This document shows, one piece after another, positions 1 through 8,002 of a stretch of DNA of 64,000 bases. The notes under the pieces are model-generated. The model was not told the origin of the DNA. It made no database searches and worked only from the letters and a program-made list of their open reading frames with translations. Source of the stretch: CBDBUR01 sp965212075 (GTDB lineage: Bacteria > Pseudomonadota > Alphaproteobacteria > JAPOUT01 > G958296285). Both the position numbers and the translations under genes were made by a program. The first letter of the stretch is position 1; every line of letters starts with the position of its first letter. The stretch covers positions 1,488,001 to 1,552,000 of the forward strand of contig OZ243043.1 in NCBI GenBank assembly GCA_965212075.1, in the 5' to 3' direction.

Positions 1-975
1 CCCGCCATCGTCACCGAAGCCGGACGCATCACCGTGCCGGTGCAGCTGCTCTTTGGCATCACCCGCGCTTTGCCCGAAGGCGCGCAGGTAGACCTCGCGC
101 TCGGTGAAGATGGCCAGCTCACCCTCAAAGCGGGCAAATCGCGCTTCGCGCTGCACACTTTGCCCGCCGACGAATTTCCTGATCTTGCCGCTGGCGCGTT
201 TCCTCACGAATTTGCCTTGCCCGCCGCCGCTCTGCGGAATTTGATTGAAAAAACCCGCTTCGCCATTTCCACCGATGAGGGGCGCTATTACCTCAATGGC
301 ATTTATTTTCACCAGCCTAAAAAACCCAAAGATGTGCTGCGCGCCGTCGCCACCGATGGCTACCGACTCGCTCTGTGTGATGTCAAATTGCCCGAAGGCG
401 CCGACGCTTTGCCCGGCGTGATCGTGCCGCGCAAAACCGTGGCCGAACTTCATCGCTTCATTGAAAATAGCGAAGAGCCGGTCACCATCAATCTTTCAAA
501 GACGATGATCTGCTATTCATGTGAAGGCATGACGCTGACATCAAAAATCATAGATGGTTCTTTCCCTGATTATGCGCGCATCATTCCTGAGCAGAATGAG
601 AAAGTTTTAACTATCGCCAATAAAGATTTCACTTTTGCTCTGCGCCGTGTCAATGCGGTTTTTGTCGATTCACCGCCGATGAGCACGCCATTGATCAAGC
701 TTGCGCTTGATAAGAAGAAACTTTCTTTGTCCGGCGTTTGTTCGGGGCGCGGCTCGGCGCATGAAGATATTGATATAGATTATGAATCTGAGGCGATTGA
801 AATTGGATTTAACCCCGATTTTCTGCTTGATATTACCGAGCGCATCGGCGAAAAAGTGCGCGTTGAAATGGCATCACCCGATGTCGCCGCAATTTTGCGC
901 GACGCCGCGCCGCAAGAATCTCAAAATGAAAATTCCGGCAATACGCTTTATGTGTTGATGCCCATGCGTGTCTGA
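1..975 (+). CDS. dnaN: DNA polymerase III beta sliding clamp (5' end outside window)
   Basis: Encodes the ring-shaped processivity clamp that tethers the replicative polymerase to DNA. The frame is open from base 1, and the 324 residues present cover the end of domain 1 plus domains 2 and 3. About 50 N-terminal residues lie outside the window, judged from the usual length of about 370. Recognisable clamp stretches are ISTDEGRYYLNGIYF and VATDGYRLAL in domain 2, DGSFPDYARIIP, and the C-terminal end LYVLMPMRV, where the protein-binding groove sits. The stop overlaps the recF start by 8 bp, which implies co-translation in a dnaN-recF-gyrB operon. The GTG at position 34 is internal, not the true start. 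Confidence 0.96.
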   Translation, partial: PAIVTEAGRITVPVQLLFGITRALPEGAQVDLALGEDGQLTLKAGKSRFALHTLPADEFPDLAAGAFPHEFALPAAALRNLIEKTRFAISTDEGRYYLNGIYFHQPKKPKDVLRAVATDGYRLALCDVKLPEGADALPGVIVPRKTVAELHRFIENSEEPVTINLSKTMICYSCEGMTLTSKIIDGSFPDYARIIPEQNEKVLTIANKDFTFALRRVNAVFVDSPPMSTPLIKLALDKKKLSLSGVCSGRGSAHEDIDIDYESEAIEIGFNPDFLLDITERIGEKVRVEMASPDVAAILRDAAPQESQNENSGNTLYVLMPMRV

Positions 976-2206
976 TCGCTTTATGCTGTCGCCTGCGCGC
1001 AATTTACATGCTGATTCCGTCGGCCAGCCTATCTGGTTTTCTCAATTGAAGCTGACAGGATTTCGCATTCATCAAAAATTTGATCTATCTCTGCCGTCTT
1101 GCGCACCGGTTGTTCTGACCGGTCCCAATGGCGCGGGCAAGACTTCGTTGTTGGAGGCTTTGTCTTTGTTCGGACCTGGGCGCGGCTTGCGGCTGGCGCG
1201 CAACGAAAAACTCGTTCATGACGGCGACCAGACATCAAGCCAAAAATCTGGATGGCACGTTGCCGTCAAAATGTTTTGCCATGAAGCGGAATATCATATC
1301 GGCACGGGCTGCGTGCGCAAAGCGGACGACCGCTATAGCAAAGACCCGCGCCTCGCGCCGCGCCATCTGCGCATGAATGGCCGCCATATCTCCGCAGCTC
1401 ATCTTGCGCGTCATGTCAGATTGTTCTGGCTCACCCCCGCTATGACGCGCTTATTTGGCGAAGGGTCGCAGCGCAGCGCACGGCGGCGATTTATTGATCG
1501 GATCACGATGAGCTTTTTCCCCGATCACGCCGACCATCTGATTTTTTTTGAGCGCGCGCGCAAAGCGCGCCAATCTGTTTTGGCGCAATCTATGGCCGCG
1601 CCGCGCCGCGCTGATCAATGGCTGGCCGCGCTTGAAACGCAAATGGATGCGCATGGCACAGCGATCGCCCATGCGCGCCACCAGACGATTGAACAGCTCA
1701 ACACCCATATGGAGCAGCTCAAGCCCGAAATGTTCCCCGCCGCAAAATTGGCAATGATCGGCGATTTTGAAGAGCAATTTAAAGTTCAGGGGGCGCAAGC
1801 GCAAGACACGTCTTTTTATGCCGCTGCCCTCGCGCAGCGGCGCGCCTTTGACGCCGCCGCGCGCCGCGCAACATTTGGGCCGCATTGTGCGGATATGGAT
1901 TTGACGCATCTGCCGTCGGGCTTGAGCGCGCTGCATTGTTCGTCAGGTGAGATCAAGGCTTTGCTGGTTTCTCTTGTGCTGGCTTCGGCGCAGCTTGCCG
2001 TTCAGCACAGCACAGCGCGCGCCATCATCCTGCTTGACGAGATCGCCGCGCATCTTGACGAAACACGTCGCTTTGGACTTTTTGCTGCCCTCGCAAATTT
2101 TCCCGCACAGATATGGATGACCGGCACGGATCGTGCTATATTTGCACCGCTGGCCATGGACGCGCACTTTTTCACGATCGCGCCGGGCTCAGCGCATCCA
2201 GGATGA
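968..2206 (+). CDS. recF: DNA replication and repair protein RecF
   Basis: SMC-like ABC ATPase that helps load RecA at single-strand gaps. The 412-residue protein has a Walker A loop GPNGAGKTSLLEAL near residue 53, an ABC signature region SSGEIKALLVSL and a Walker B/D-loop ILLDEIAAHLDETRR near the C-terminus. It is somewhat longer than many RecF proteins (about 360-380). The GTG start at 968 lies inside the end of dnaN, in another frame. It sits 14 bp upstream of gyrB, the classic dnaN-recF-gyrB order, so shared transcription is likely. Confidence 0.95.
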   Translation: MSDRFMLSPARNLHADSVGQPIWFSQLKLTGFRIHQKFDLSLPSCAPVVLTGPNGAGKTSLLEALSLFGPGRGLRLARNEKLVHDGDQTSSQKSGWHVAVKMFCHEAEYHIGTGCVRKADDRYSKDPRLAPRHLRMNGRHISAAHLARHVRLFWLTPAMTRLFGEGSQRSARRRFIDRITMSFFPDHADHLIFFERARKARQSVLAQSMAAPRRADQWLAALETQMDAHGTAIAHARHQTIEQLNTHMEQLKPEMFPAAKLAMIGDFEEQFKVQGAQAQDTSFYAAALAQRRAFDAAARRATFGPHCADMDLTHLPSGLSALHCSSGEIKALLVSLVLASAQLAVQHSTARAIILLDEIAAHLDETRRFGLFAALANFPAQIWMTGTDRAIFAPLAMDAHFFTIAPGSAHPG

Positions 2207-2220
2207 AAGGATTAAATTGA

Positions 2221-4890
2221 ATGCCAGTAGCGGCAAAAAAAATAGCAGCGAAAAAAACGGCAAAAAAAGTGGCGGCAAAAATCGCTAAGCGCAAAATTGC
2301 ACCCAAAAAAAATCCGTCAAAAAAACTCGCCCCGCCGGTTTTAACAAAAAAAGCGCATAAAGCGCAGGCCGCATCCAATTATGGCGCGGAATCGATCAAA
2401 GTGCTCAAAGGGCTGACCGCTGTCCGCCGCCGCCCGGGCATGTATATCGGCGATACCGATGACGGCTCCGGCCTCCACCACATGGTCTATGAGGTCGTTG
2501 ATAACGCCATTGATGAAGCGCTCGCTGGCTTTTGTGATCAAATTGACATCGCACTCAATGAAGATGGTTCCGTCACCGTGCGCGATAATGGCCGCGGCAT
2601 TCCGATTGACATTCATAAAGGCGAGGGCGTATCCGCGGCGGAAGTCATCATGACCCATCTGCACGCCGGTGGAAAATTCGACGAAAAATCCTATAAAATT
2701 TCCGGCGGCTTGCATGGCGTTGGCGTTTCGGTTGTCAATGCTTTGTCGTCATGGCTGGAAGTGCGCATTTGGCGCGACGATAAAGAATATCTCTTGCGCT
2801 TCAAAGATGGCAAAACCGAAACCCCTTTGACTGTGTGCACCAAGAAAACAGCTAGCGACCAGCCACAGGCACATGGAACAGAGATTACATTTATGCCATC
2901 GGAGGAAGTGTTCTCAATGATGGTCTTTGACCGCGCTACGCTTGAGCGCCGCTTGCGGGAATTAGCTTTTTTGAATTCAGGCCTCAAAATCATTTTGACC
3001 GATCAAAGAAAAAGCAACGGCAAAGACAATAAAGTCGTAGAATTATTTTATCAGGGCGGCATCGCTGCTTTTGTTAAATATCTCGATCGCGCGCGCAAAT
3101 CGCTTTTTGCCGAGCCGATCTTTTTTTCAGGCGAAAAAAATCACGTTGCGGTTGAGGCTGCGCTGAGCTGGAATGAGGGCTATCATGAAAATGTCCTCTC
3201 CTTCACCAACACGATCCCGCAAAGCGATGGCGGAACCCATCTCGCCGGTTTGCGCGCCGCTTTGACCCGCACGATCTCTTCCTATGCAGCTCAAAACACC
3301 AAAGCCGGACGCGAAAAAATTTCGCTGCAAGGCGAAGACATACGCGAAGGTTTGACGTGCGTATTGTCAATTAAAGTGCCCGATCCAAAATTTTCAAGCC
3401 AGACAAAAGATAAATTGGTTTCTTCCGAAGTGCGTCCGATCGTTGAGGCCATCGCCACTGAAGGCCTGATCTCATGGCTTGAAGAAACCCCGAAGGCGGC
3501 AAAATTAGTCGCGGCGAAAATCCTCGACGCCGCGCGTGCGCGCGACGCCGCGCGCAAAGCGCGCGAACTCGCGCGGCGCAAAAATGCTCTTGATGTCGCC
3601 AACCTGCCCGGCAAGCTGGCCGACTGCCAAGAGCGCGACCCCGCGCGCGCCGAGCTTTTCATTGTTGAGGGTGAATCGGCGGGCGGATCGGCCAAGCAGG
3701 CGCGCCATCGGCGCTATCAGGCGGTCTTGCCGCTCAGGGGGAAGATCCTCAATGTTGAGCGCGCGCGGCTTGATAAAATGATCGCCTCTGAACAGATCGG
3801 GACTTTGATCACCGCGCTGGGCACGGGCATCAGAGATGAATGTCGGCTTGATAAATTGCGCTATCACAAAATCATCATCATGACCGACGCTGATGTTGAC
3901 GGCGCGCATATCCGCACTTTGCTGCTGACATTTTTCTATCGCAATATGCCTGAGGTGATCGGGTCGGGCTATCTCTATATCGCGCAGCCGCCGCTTTATA
4001 AGGCCAAAAGAGGTGCGTCCGAGCTTTACCTCAAAGATGAAGCCGCATTGCAGGATTATCTTTTGACCTCCGGCCTTGACAATGCGGTGCTGACGCTCGC
4101 CAAAGGCCAAGAGCGCGCAGGCAAAGACCTCGCTTTGCTTGCGCGGCAGGGGCGCGAGATCGCTCATATTCTTGATAATTTGCCACCCGCGCTTCCGCCT
4201 TATATCGCTGAACAAGCCGCGATCGCAGGCGTGTTGAAAATGCCCAGTCCTGCCAACATCAAAAAACTCACCGCACAGCTCGCCGCCTTTAAGGGCATGG
4301 ATGAAACCAATTGGAAAGTTAAAATCGCTTCCAATGGCGGCAAGAATATCCATCTGAAGCGCATGACCGGCGGCGCGGAAGAGGAAGTTTTTATCACGCC
4401 GCAAGACCTCGCGACCGCGACGATCAAAGCGCTCGTGCTCGCTGTCGGCAAGGCCGAAACAAAAATTTACCAAGCGCCCGCCACATTGCGGCGCGCGCCT
4501 CCCGCAAAAGGCAAAAAGAAAAATAAAACGCAAGAGGGAAAACAAGAGGGCGAAGAAGATAATCATCCCGATTTGTCGTCGTCGTCGTCCGCGGTCGCGG
4601 TCGCGTCCAAGATGTGGGTCGTGCGCTCGCCCAGCGAGCTTTACCGCAATCTGATCCAAGCCAGCCGCGAAGGCCTAACCCTGCAGCGCTATAAAGGATT
4701 GGGCGAAATGAACGCCGAACAATTATGGGAAACAACGCTTGATCGCGATGCGCGCTCGCTCTTGTGCGTGGAGATTCACGAAGCCGAAGAAGCCAACCAG
4801 CTTTTTGAAAATCTGATGGGCGATGTGGTCGCGCCGCGCCGCGAGTTCATCCAGAAAAACGCGCTGGAAGTCGTTAATTTAGATATATAA
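2221..4890 (+). CDS. gyrB: DNA gyrase subunit B with lysine/alanine-rich N-terminal tail
   Basis: ATPase subunit of DNA gyrase, which introduces negative supercoils together with GyrA. The GHKL ATPase region begins near residue 58 (RRRPGMYIGDTDDGSG, then EVVDNAIDEAL and LHGVGVSVVNALS). The Toprim domain shows EGESAGGSAKQARHRRYQA and MTDADVDGAHIRTLL. The C-terminal signature QRYKGLGEMN is present. At 889 residues it is longer than typical alphaproteobacterial GyrB (about 800-820). The excess is an N-terminal tail of about 50 residues made of AAKK-like repeats, and a low-complexity charged/Ser-rich insert near residues 755-800. The ATG at 2221 follows an AAAGGA ribosome site, so the tail is probably translated. 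A later, unseen start would remove it. Confidence 0.96.
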   Translation: MPVAAKKIAAKKTAKKVAAKIAKRKIAPKKNPSKKLAPPVLTKKAHKAQAASNYGAESIKVLKGLTAVRRRPGMYIGDTDDGSGLHHMVYEVVDNAIDEALAGFCDQIDIALNEDGSVTVRDNGRGIPIDIHKGEGVSAAEVIMTHLHAGGKFDEKSYKISGGLHGVGVSVVNALSSWLEVRIWRDDKEYLLRFKDGKTETPLTVCTKKTASDQPQAHGTEITFMPSEEVFSMMVFDRATLERRLRELAFLNSGLKIILTDQRKSNGKDNKVVELFYQGGIAAFVKYLDRARKSLFAEPIFFSGEKNHVAVEAALSWNEGYHENVLSFTNTIPQSDGGTHLAGLRAALTRTISSYAAQNTKAGREKISLQGEDIREGLTCVLSIKVPDPKFSSQTKDKLVSSEVRPIVEAIATEGLISWLEETPKAAKLVAAKILDAARARDAARKARELARRKNALDVANLPGKLADCQERDPARAELFIVEGESAGGSAKQARHRRYQAVLPLRGKILNVERARLDKMIASEQIGTLITALGTGIRDECRLDKLRYHKIIIMTDADVDGAHIRTLLLTFFYRNMPEVIGSGYLYIAQPPLYKAKRGASELYLKDEAALQDYLLTSGLDNAVLTLAKGQERAGKDLALLARQGREIAHILDNLPPALPPYIAEQAAIAGVLKMPSPANIKKLTAQLAAFKGMDETNWKVKIASNGGKNIHLKRMTGGAEEEVFITPQDLATATIKALVLAVGKAETKIYQAPATLRRAPPAKGKKKNKTQEGKQEGEEDNHPDLSSSSSAVAVASKMWVVRSPSELYRNLIQASREGLTLQRYKGLGEMNAEQLWETTLDRDARSLLCVEIHEAEEANQLFENLMGDVVAPRREFIQKNALEVVNLDI

Positions 4891-4893
4891 ATT

Positions 4894-6402
4894 TTAAAAG
4901 CTAGATGTGAGCTTAAAGCTGGCGATGGTCTCGGGTTTTGGCTTGAGCGATAGATTGAGCGATAGATTGTCAGGCCCGGCAATATCAACCTCGCCCCTCA
5001 CGCCGAAAGCCCGCGTGAGCGAGAAAGACGCTTTCATCTTGCCTAATCTGTAGTTCATTTTCGCAGTGATCTGGTGAGTGTGGCCTGCCGCCTTGCGCAC
5101 GAGAGAGCCTGAAGCGCGCGTCATCTGGCCAAAGACAGACTGAACATGAAACCCGACATCAGCCTGCTTGCTCAAAAAACCGCCTAAAGACCATTGATGG
5201 CCCAGCCGCGCGATGATCGCGTAAGTGTCGCCGAAAGTGAAATCACCGGTGCCGTAAGAGCCAAAGAAACCATTCGCCTCTTGAGACAATGCTAGCGCGA
5301 TATGCTCGCTCCAGATGAAGCCCATCACGCCGTCCGGTGTGGCAAAGAAGCCTGAAATGTGATCCGGCACAATCGGCACAAAAGCCGCGCCGCTGCTCTC
5401 GGACAAAAGGGAAGTGCGGCCAAACTGGTCGGTCAGGCGAAAAGATGAGGCCGTGCCGCGCAATGACAGCCCGCCCGCGATGACTTCATCCGTGATCGGA
5501 TTCCTTAAAGCGCCGCGCTCGTTAAACAGACATTCAACCGAAAAGACACCCTGCCCGAGGTCTGGATCAGCCTCTTCTTCCGTCAGGATGGTGCCCCAAG
5601 GGGCCAGGGAGCCGTCGGCATTGACCGGGCGGGCGCAGAAGAAAGCCAGTTCAATCGTCTGGCGGCTGGTCATGGCCGGCCAGAGCGCGCGGGCGCTGGC
5701 CAGCGAAGCGGAGACCATCGGGGTTGAGAGGGAAGTGCCAAACAGTTGCGTGATTTGGCCATTGCTGTCTACGAAATCAAAAAAGAAGGGCGCCGCAACA
5801 CAATATCTCCTGCCGATCCCGCAGGCGGTTGCCCGTAAAGCCCGTGTGCGGCCAGTGCGGTCGAGGCCGGTGACGATCAAAGCGAGCCCGCTCGCGCCAT
5901 ATCTTACGATGTCGGGTTGACCAAAGGGGAAAACGCCAGCATTTCCTGCTGCCGCAACGGCAGCGACATTTTGTGATACAAGATCCTCTAGAGGAATTAA
6001 GCCTTCAGAAGCGAACGCGTTAGCGCGAGAGATGCTAATAATATCTCGGCCTGCGTCAATAAGATCGGAAACTACAAAGGAAGAGGGAACTCCGTTCTCA
6101 TCGGATCTAATAACAGGTTCAAAAACAGGATCAATCGGGCCGAAGGAAAAAGTTTGGGCAGCCTGCATGACCCAAACTCCATGCTGTCCGAAATCACCGA
6201 TCTTGATTCGGCTTGGGATGGTGGAAGAAACGCGGGCGCGTTCTTGCCAGAGGCGGGTGAAGCCCGGCACTTTGTCGCGCAGGCAGGCCCCCCTATTGCT
6301 GCCCGGCAGGCCCGCAGCCGGACATTCATTCATACTGCCGCCGCCGCCGCTGCAGGCGGCCAGAGCAAGATACATAACAGAAAAACAAAGAACCCGGATC
6401 AT
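4894..6402 (-). CDS. Subtilase-like (S8) lipoprotein with C-terminal beta-rich region
   Basis: Likely an exported, lipid-anchored relative of S8 serine peptidases. The N-terminus has a lipoprotein signal with lipobox L14-A-A-C17 followed by a Gly-rich linker. The subtilase Ser box GTSLSTPMV (Ser224) and the oxyanion Asn region AAGNAG (Asn154) are clear. The His box resembles QHGVWVMQAA (His74). The only Asp that could serve the triad is D70, just four residues before, so the usual loop between Asp and His is missing or the Asp is lost. Residues of about 335-502 look like amphipathic beta strands and end in Phe, as in outer-membrane barrels, so an autotransporter-like layout is possible. It is convergent with gyrB, 3 bp apart. 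Activity is uncertain. Confidence 0.72.
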   Translation of the reverse strand: MIRVLCFSVMYLALAACSGGGGSMNECPAAGLPGSNRGACLRDKVPGFTRLWQERARVSSTIPSRIKIGDFGQHGVWVMQAAQTFSFGPIDPVFEPVIRSDENGVPSSFVVSDLIDAGRDIISISRANAFASEGLIPLEDLVSQNVAAVAAAGNAGVFPFGQPDIVRYGASGLALIVTGLDRTGRTRALRATACGIGRRYCVAAPFFFDFVDSNGQITQLFGTSLSTPMVSASLASARALWPAMTSRQTIELAFFCARPVNADGSLAPWGTILTEEEADPDLGQGVFSVECLFNERGALRNPITDEVIAGGLSLRGTASSFRLTDQFGRTSLLSESSGAAFVPIVPDHISGFFATPDGVMGFIWSEHIALALSQEANGFFGSYGTGDFTFGDTYAIIARLGHQWSLGGFLSKQADVGFHVQSVFGQMTRASGSLVRKAAGHTHQITAKMNYRLGKMKASFSLTRAFGVRGEVDIAGPDNLSLNLSLKPKPETIASFKLTSSF

Positions 6403-6686
6403 ATTGTTCCCCTTCTTCCCCTCTCCTTTTTTATAGTAATCACAGGCTTGATGAAAAACAATAGGGCGCGGAAGGCGGGCACCCCGCAGGGCGATGAAGA
6501 CCTGATTAGAGCAAGGGGGGCGGAGGAGCCAATGCTGGAGGCTCCTCTTCCTGCCGGTCGGGTCGGGGCGCAGCGGCAGGGACGCCTCCAGCAGGCTGGA
6601 GGGCAGCCATTGTTTGAATCAGCAGTTCAACCAATCTTTGCTCTTCGGCGGCGCTTCTGGGCGCATCGCCGCTCTTGCTATGAGGA
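6403..6686. other. Longest gene-free stretch, holding three inverted repeats
   Basis: This 284 bp lies between two minus-strand genes. It contains three successive perfect inverted repeats: arms 6523-6530/6540-6547 (GAGGAGCC), 6550-6556/6574-6580 (CCTGCCG) and 6585-6592/6595-6602 (CCTCCAGC). None is followed by a clear T-run on the minus strand, so a simple intrinsic terminator is not supported. A weak minus-strand reading frame (6506-6727, proline/alanine-rich) crosses it but has no good ribosome site. The ribosome site for the subtilase-like gene (aaggggaac) lies at the left edge. Confidence 0.5.
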
Positions 6687-7829
6687 TTATTCCGCAGCGG
6701 CAGCGGCGGCGACTTCTTTGAGCGCATCGCTGCGCGTATTGAAGTTGATCGTCTGCAGATATTGAATGCCCTCTTCGGCGATGTCATCGCCGACCATGTG
6801 GTCGCCTTCGCTTTTCAGCTCTTCCAGATCAACATAGGTTGAATAAAAAGAGCTCGTGCGCGAAGTGATGATGCCCGCATTGAACAAAGTCTTGACCAGC
6901 ACCCGAAAGATGTTCGTGCTTTCTTTCATATCTTCGCGGCGTTTTTCATCGCCAAAGGCTTGCATCATTTCCTCATGGACGACATTCCAGTCAAGGCCGA
7001 GCGGCGCGTAGATCGCTTTTTTCTGCGCAGGATTGACCAAATTGAACAGCAAAGTCTGGAAGCAATGCGCCGCCCAATCTTCAATCAGGTTGCGCTCCTG
7101 TTCATCCAGCTTGGGGATCGTCCGATCCGCCCAGATCTTGCCGAACTTATGATGAAAGGCCTCATCGGTCATCACCAATTGCATGAGCTTTTTCAAAAGC
7201 GGGTCGTGGGTATGGCGGTAGAATGTCGCAAACGCGCCCATCGCCAAGCCTTCCACCAGCAATTGCATGCCGACCAGCTTCTTATAAACTTCTTTGGCAT
7301 TGACAATCTCAACGAGAAGATCGGCCAGAGTCTGGCCGCATTGAAGAGGCTTGCCCCAGCGCGCTTGAATATAGCGGCTGAAGCCGGTTACATGGCGCGC
7401 TTCTTCGCGCGCTTGGTTGGCCGCATATTCCTGCGCGCCCGGATCTTTTAAAATGTGACACAGGCTCGCCGACAAAGCCAGCGCCCCCTGCTCGCCATGC
7501 AGGATGTTGCTCAAAGCCCAGCGCGTGCTCTGGTTGCCCAGCTTGATCTGATCTTTCCGCGACAATTTCTGCGCGCAGGGAAGCTGCAATTCCAAAATCA
7601 TCTCTTCGGGCATCAGCACCTCGTTTTCAAGGTCAAAAGGCTCGCTGAAGTCAATATATTTGGCGTCAAGCGGATCCCAGAAATGGTCGTGGGTCGCAGA
7701 GATGATTTTGTCAAAAGCCGTCGAGCGCTTGCCGTAGCGATCCACTTCAATCATCGCGCCGAAATCAGATGGGTCAACAGCCTCATAGGCCGCATCTTTT
7801 GTAATTTGCTTCGTAATTTCCGTTGTCAT
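6687..7829 (-). CDS. Ferritin-like diiron-carboxylate protein
   Basis: A 380-residue soluble protein of the ferritin/ribonucleotide-reductase-R2 superfamily. Two iron-binding half sites are visible: E113 (HGEQGA) with E143xxH146 (EEARH), and E193 (VEGLAM) with E223xxH226 (DEAFHH). Equivalent ligands are 30 residues apart in each pair, as expected for a four-helix bundle. The family includes oxygenases and oxidases, and the substrate cannot be told from the sequence. The ATG at 7829 follows an excellent AGGAGG site, so it is preferred over an upstream in-frame ATG at 7886 that lies within the promoter. The C-terminus ends in an Ala-rich tail. It is divergent from the RND exporter, and its promoter overlaps a near-perfect palindrome, suggesting specific regulation. 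Confidence 0.8.
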   Translation of the reverse strand: MTTEITKQITKDAAYEAVDPSDFGAMIEVDRYGKRSTAFDKIISATHDHFWDPLDAKYIDFSEPFDLENEVLMPEEMILELQLPCAQKLSRKDQIKLGNQSTRWALSNILHGEQGALALSASLCHILKDPGAQEYAANQAREEARHVTGFSRYIQARWGKPLQCGQTLADLLVEIVNAKEVYKKLVGMQLLVEGLAMGAFATFYRHTHDPLLKKLMQLVMTDEAFHHKFGKIWADRTIPKLDEQERNLIEDWAAHCFQTLLFNLVNPAQKKAIYAPLGLDWNVVHEEMMQAFGDEKRREDMKESTNIFRVLVKTLFNAGIITSRTSSFYSTYVDLEELKSEGDHMVGDDIAEEGIQYLQTINFNTRSDALKEVAAAAAAE

Positions 7830-7857
7830 ATCAAAAACCTCCTTTGATGAGGGTTGA

Positions 7858-7886
7858 ATTGTATATTTTTTGACCCTGAGAGTCAA
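7858..7886 (-). promoter_or_regulatory. Sigma-70-type promoter with palindromic operator-like site
   Basis: On the minus strand, TTGACT (7881-7886) and TACAAT (7858-7863) are separated by exactly 17 bp, directly upstream of the diiron protein gene. The -35 box is the left end of a 17-bp near-palindrome (7870-7886, TTGACTCTCAGGGTCAA). Its arms match except for one pair. A repressor or activator binding here would control the gene. The regulator is unknown. Confidence 0.7.
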
Positions 7887-8002
7887 AATATCAGCGCAGA
7901 ATCCGTGAAATGGCCGCTAGAGGCCATTATGGTTAAAAACCTTGCTTTTTGGGTTTTTTCAGGGCAAAACAATAGATACATCTGTGGGGAGCAGGGGGAA
8001 AT

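Noticed and set aside
1..4890. Chromosome replication origin near dnaN-gyrB
   Set aside because: dnaA is not in the window, and no cluster of DnaA boxes or AT-rich unwinding region was seen.
6506..6727. Possible small Pro/Ala-rich protein on the minus strand
   Set aside because: No ribosome site, low-complexity composition, and it runs through three inverted repeats and into the end of the diiron gene.
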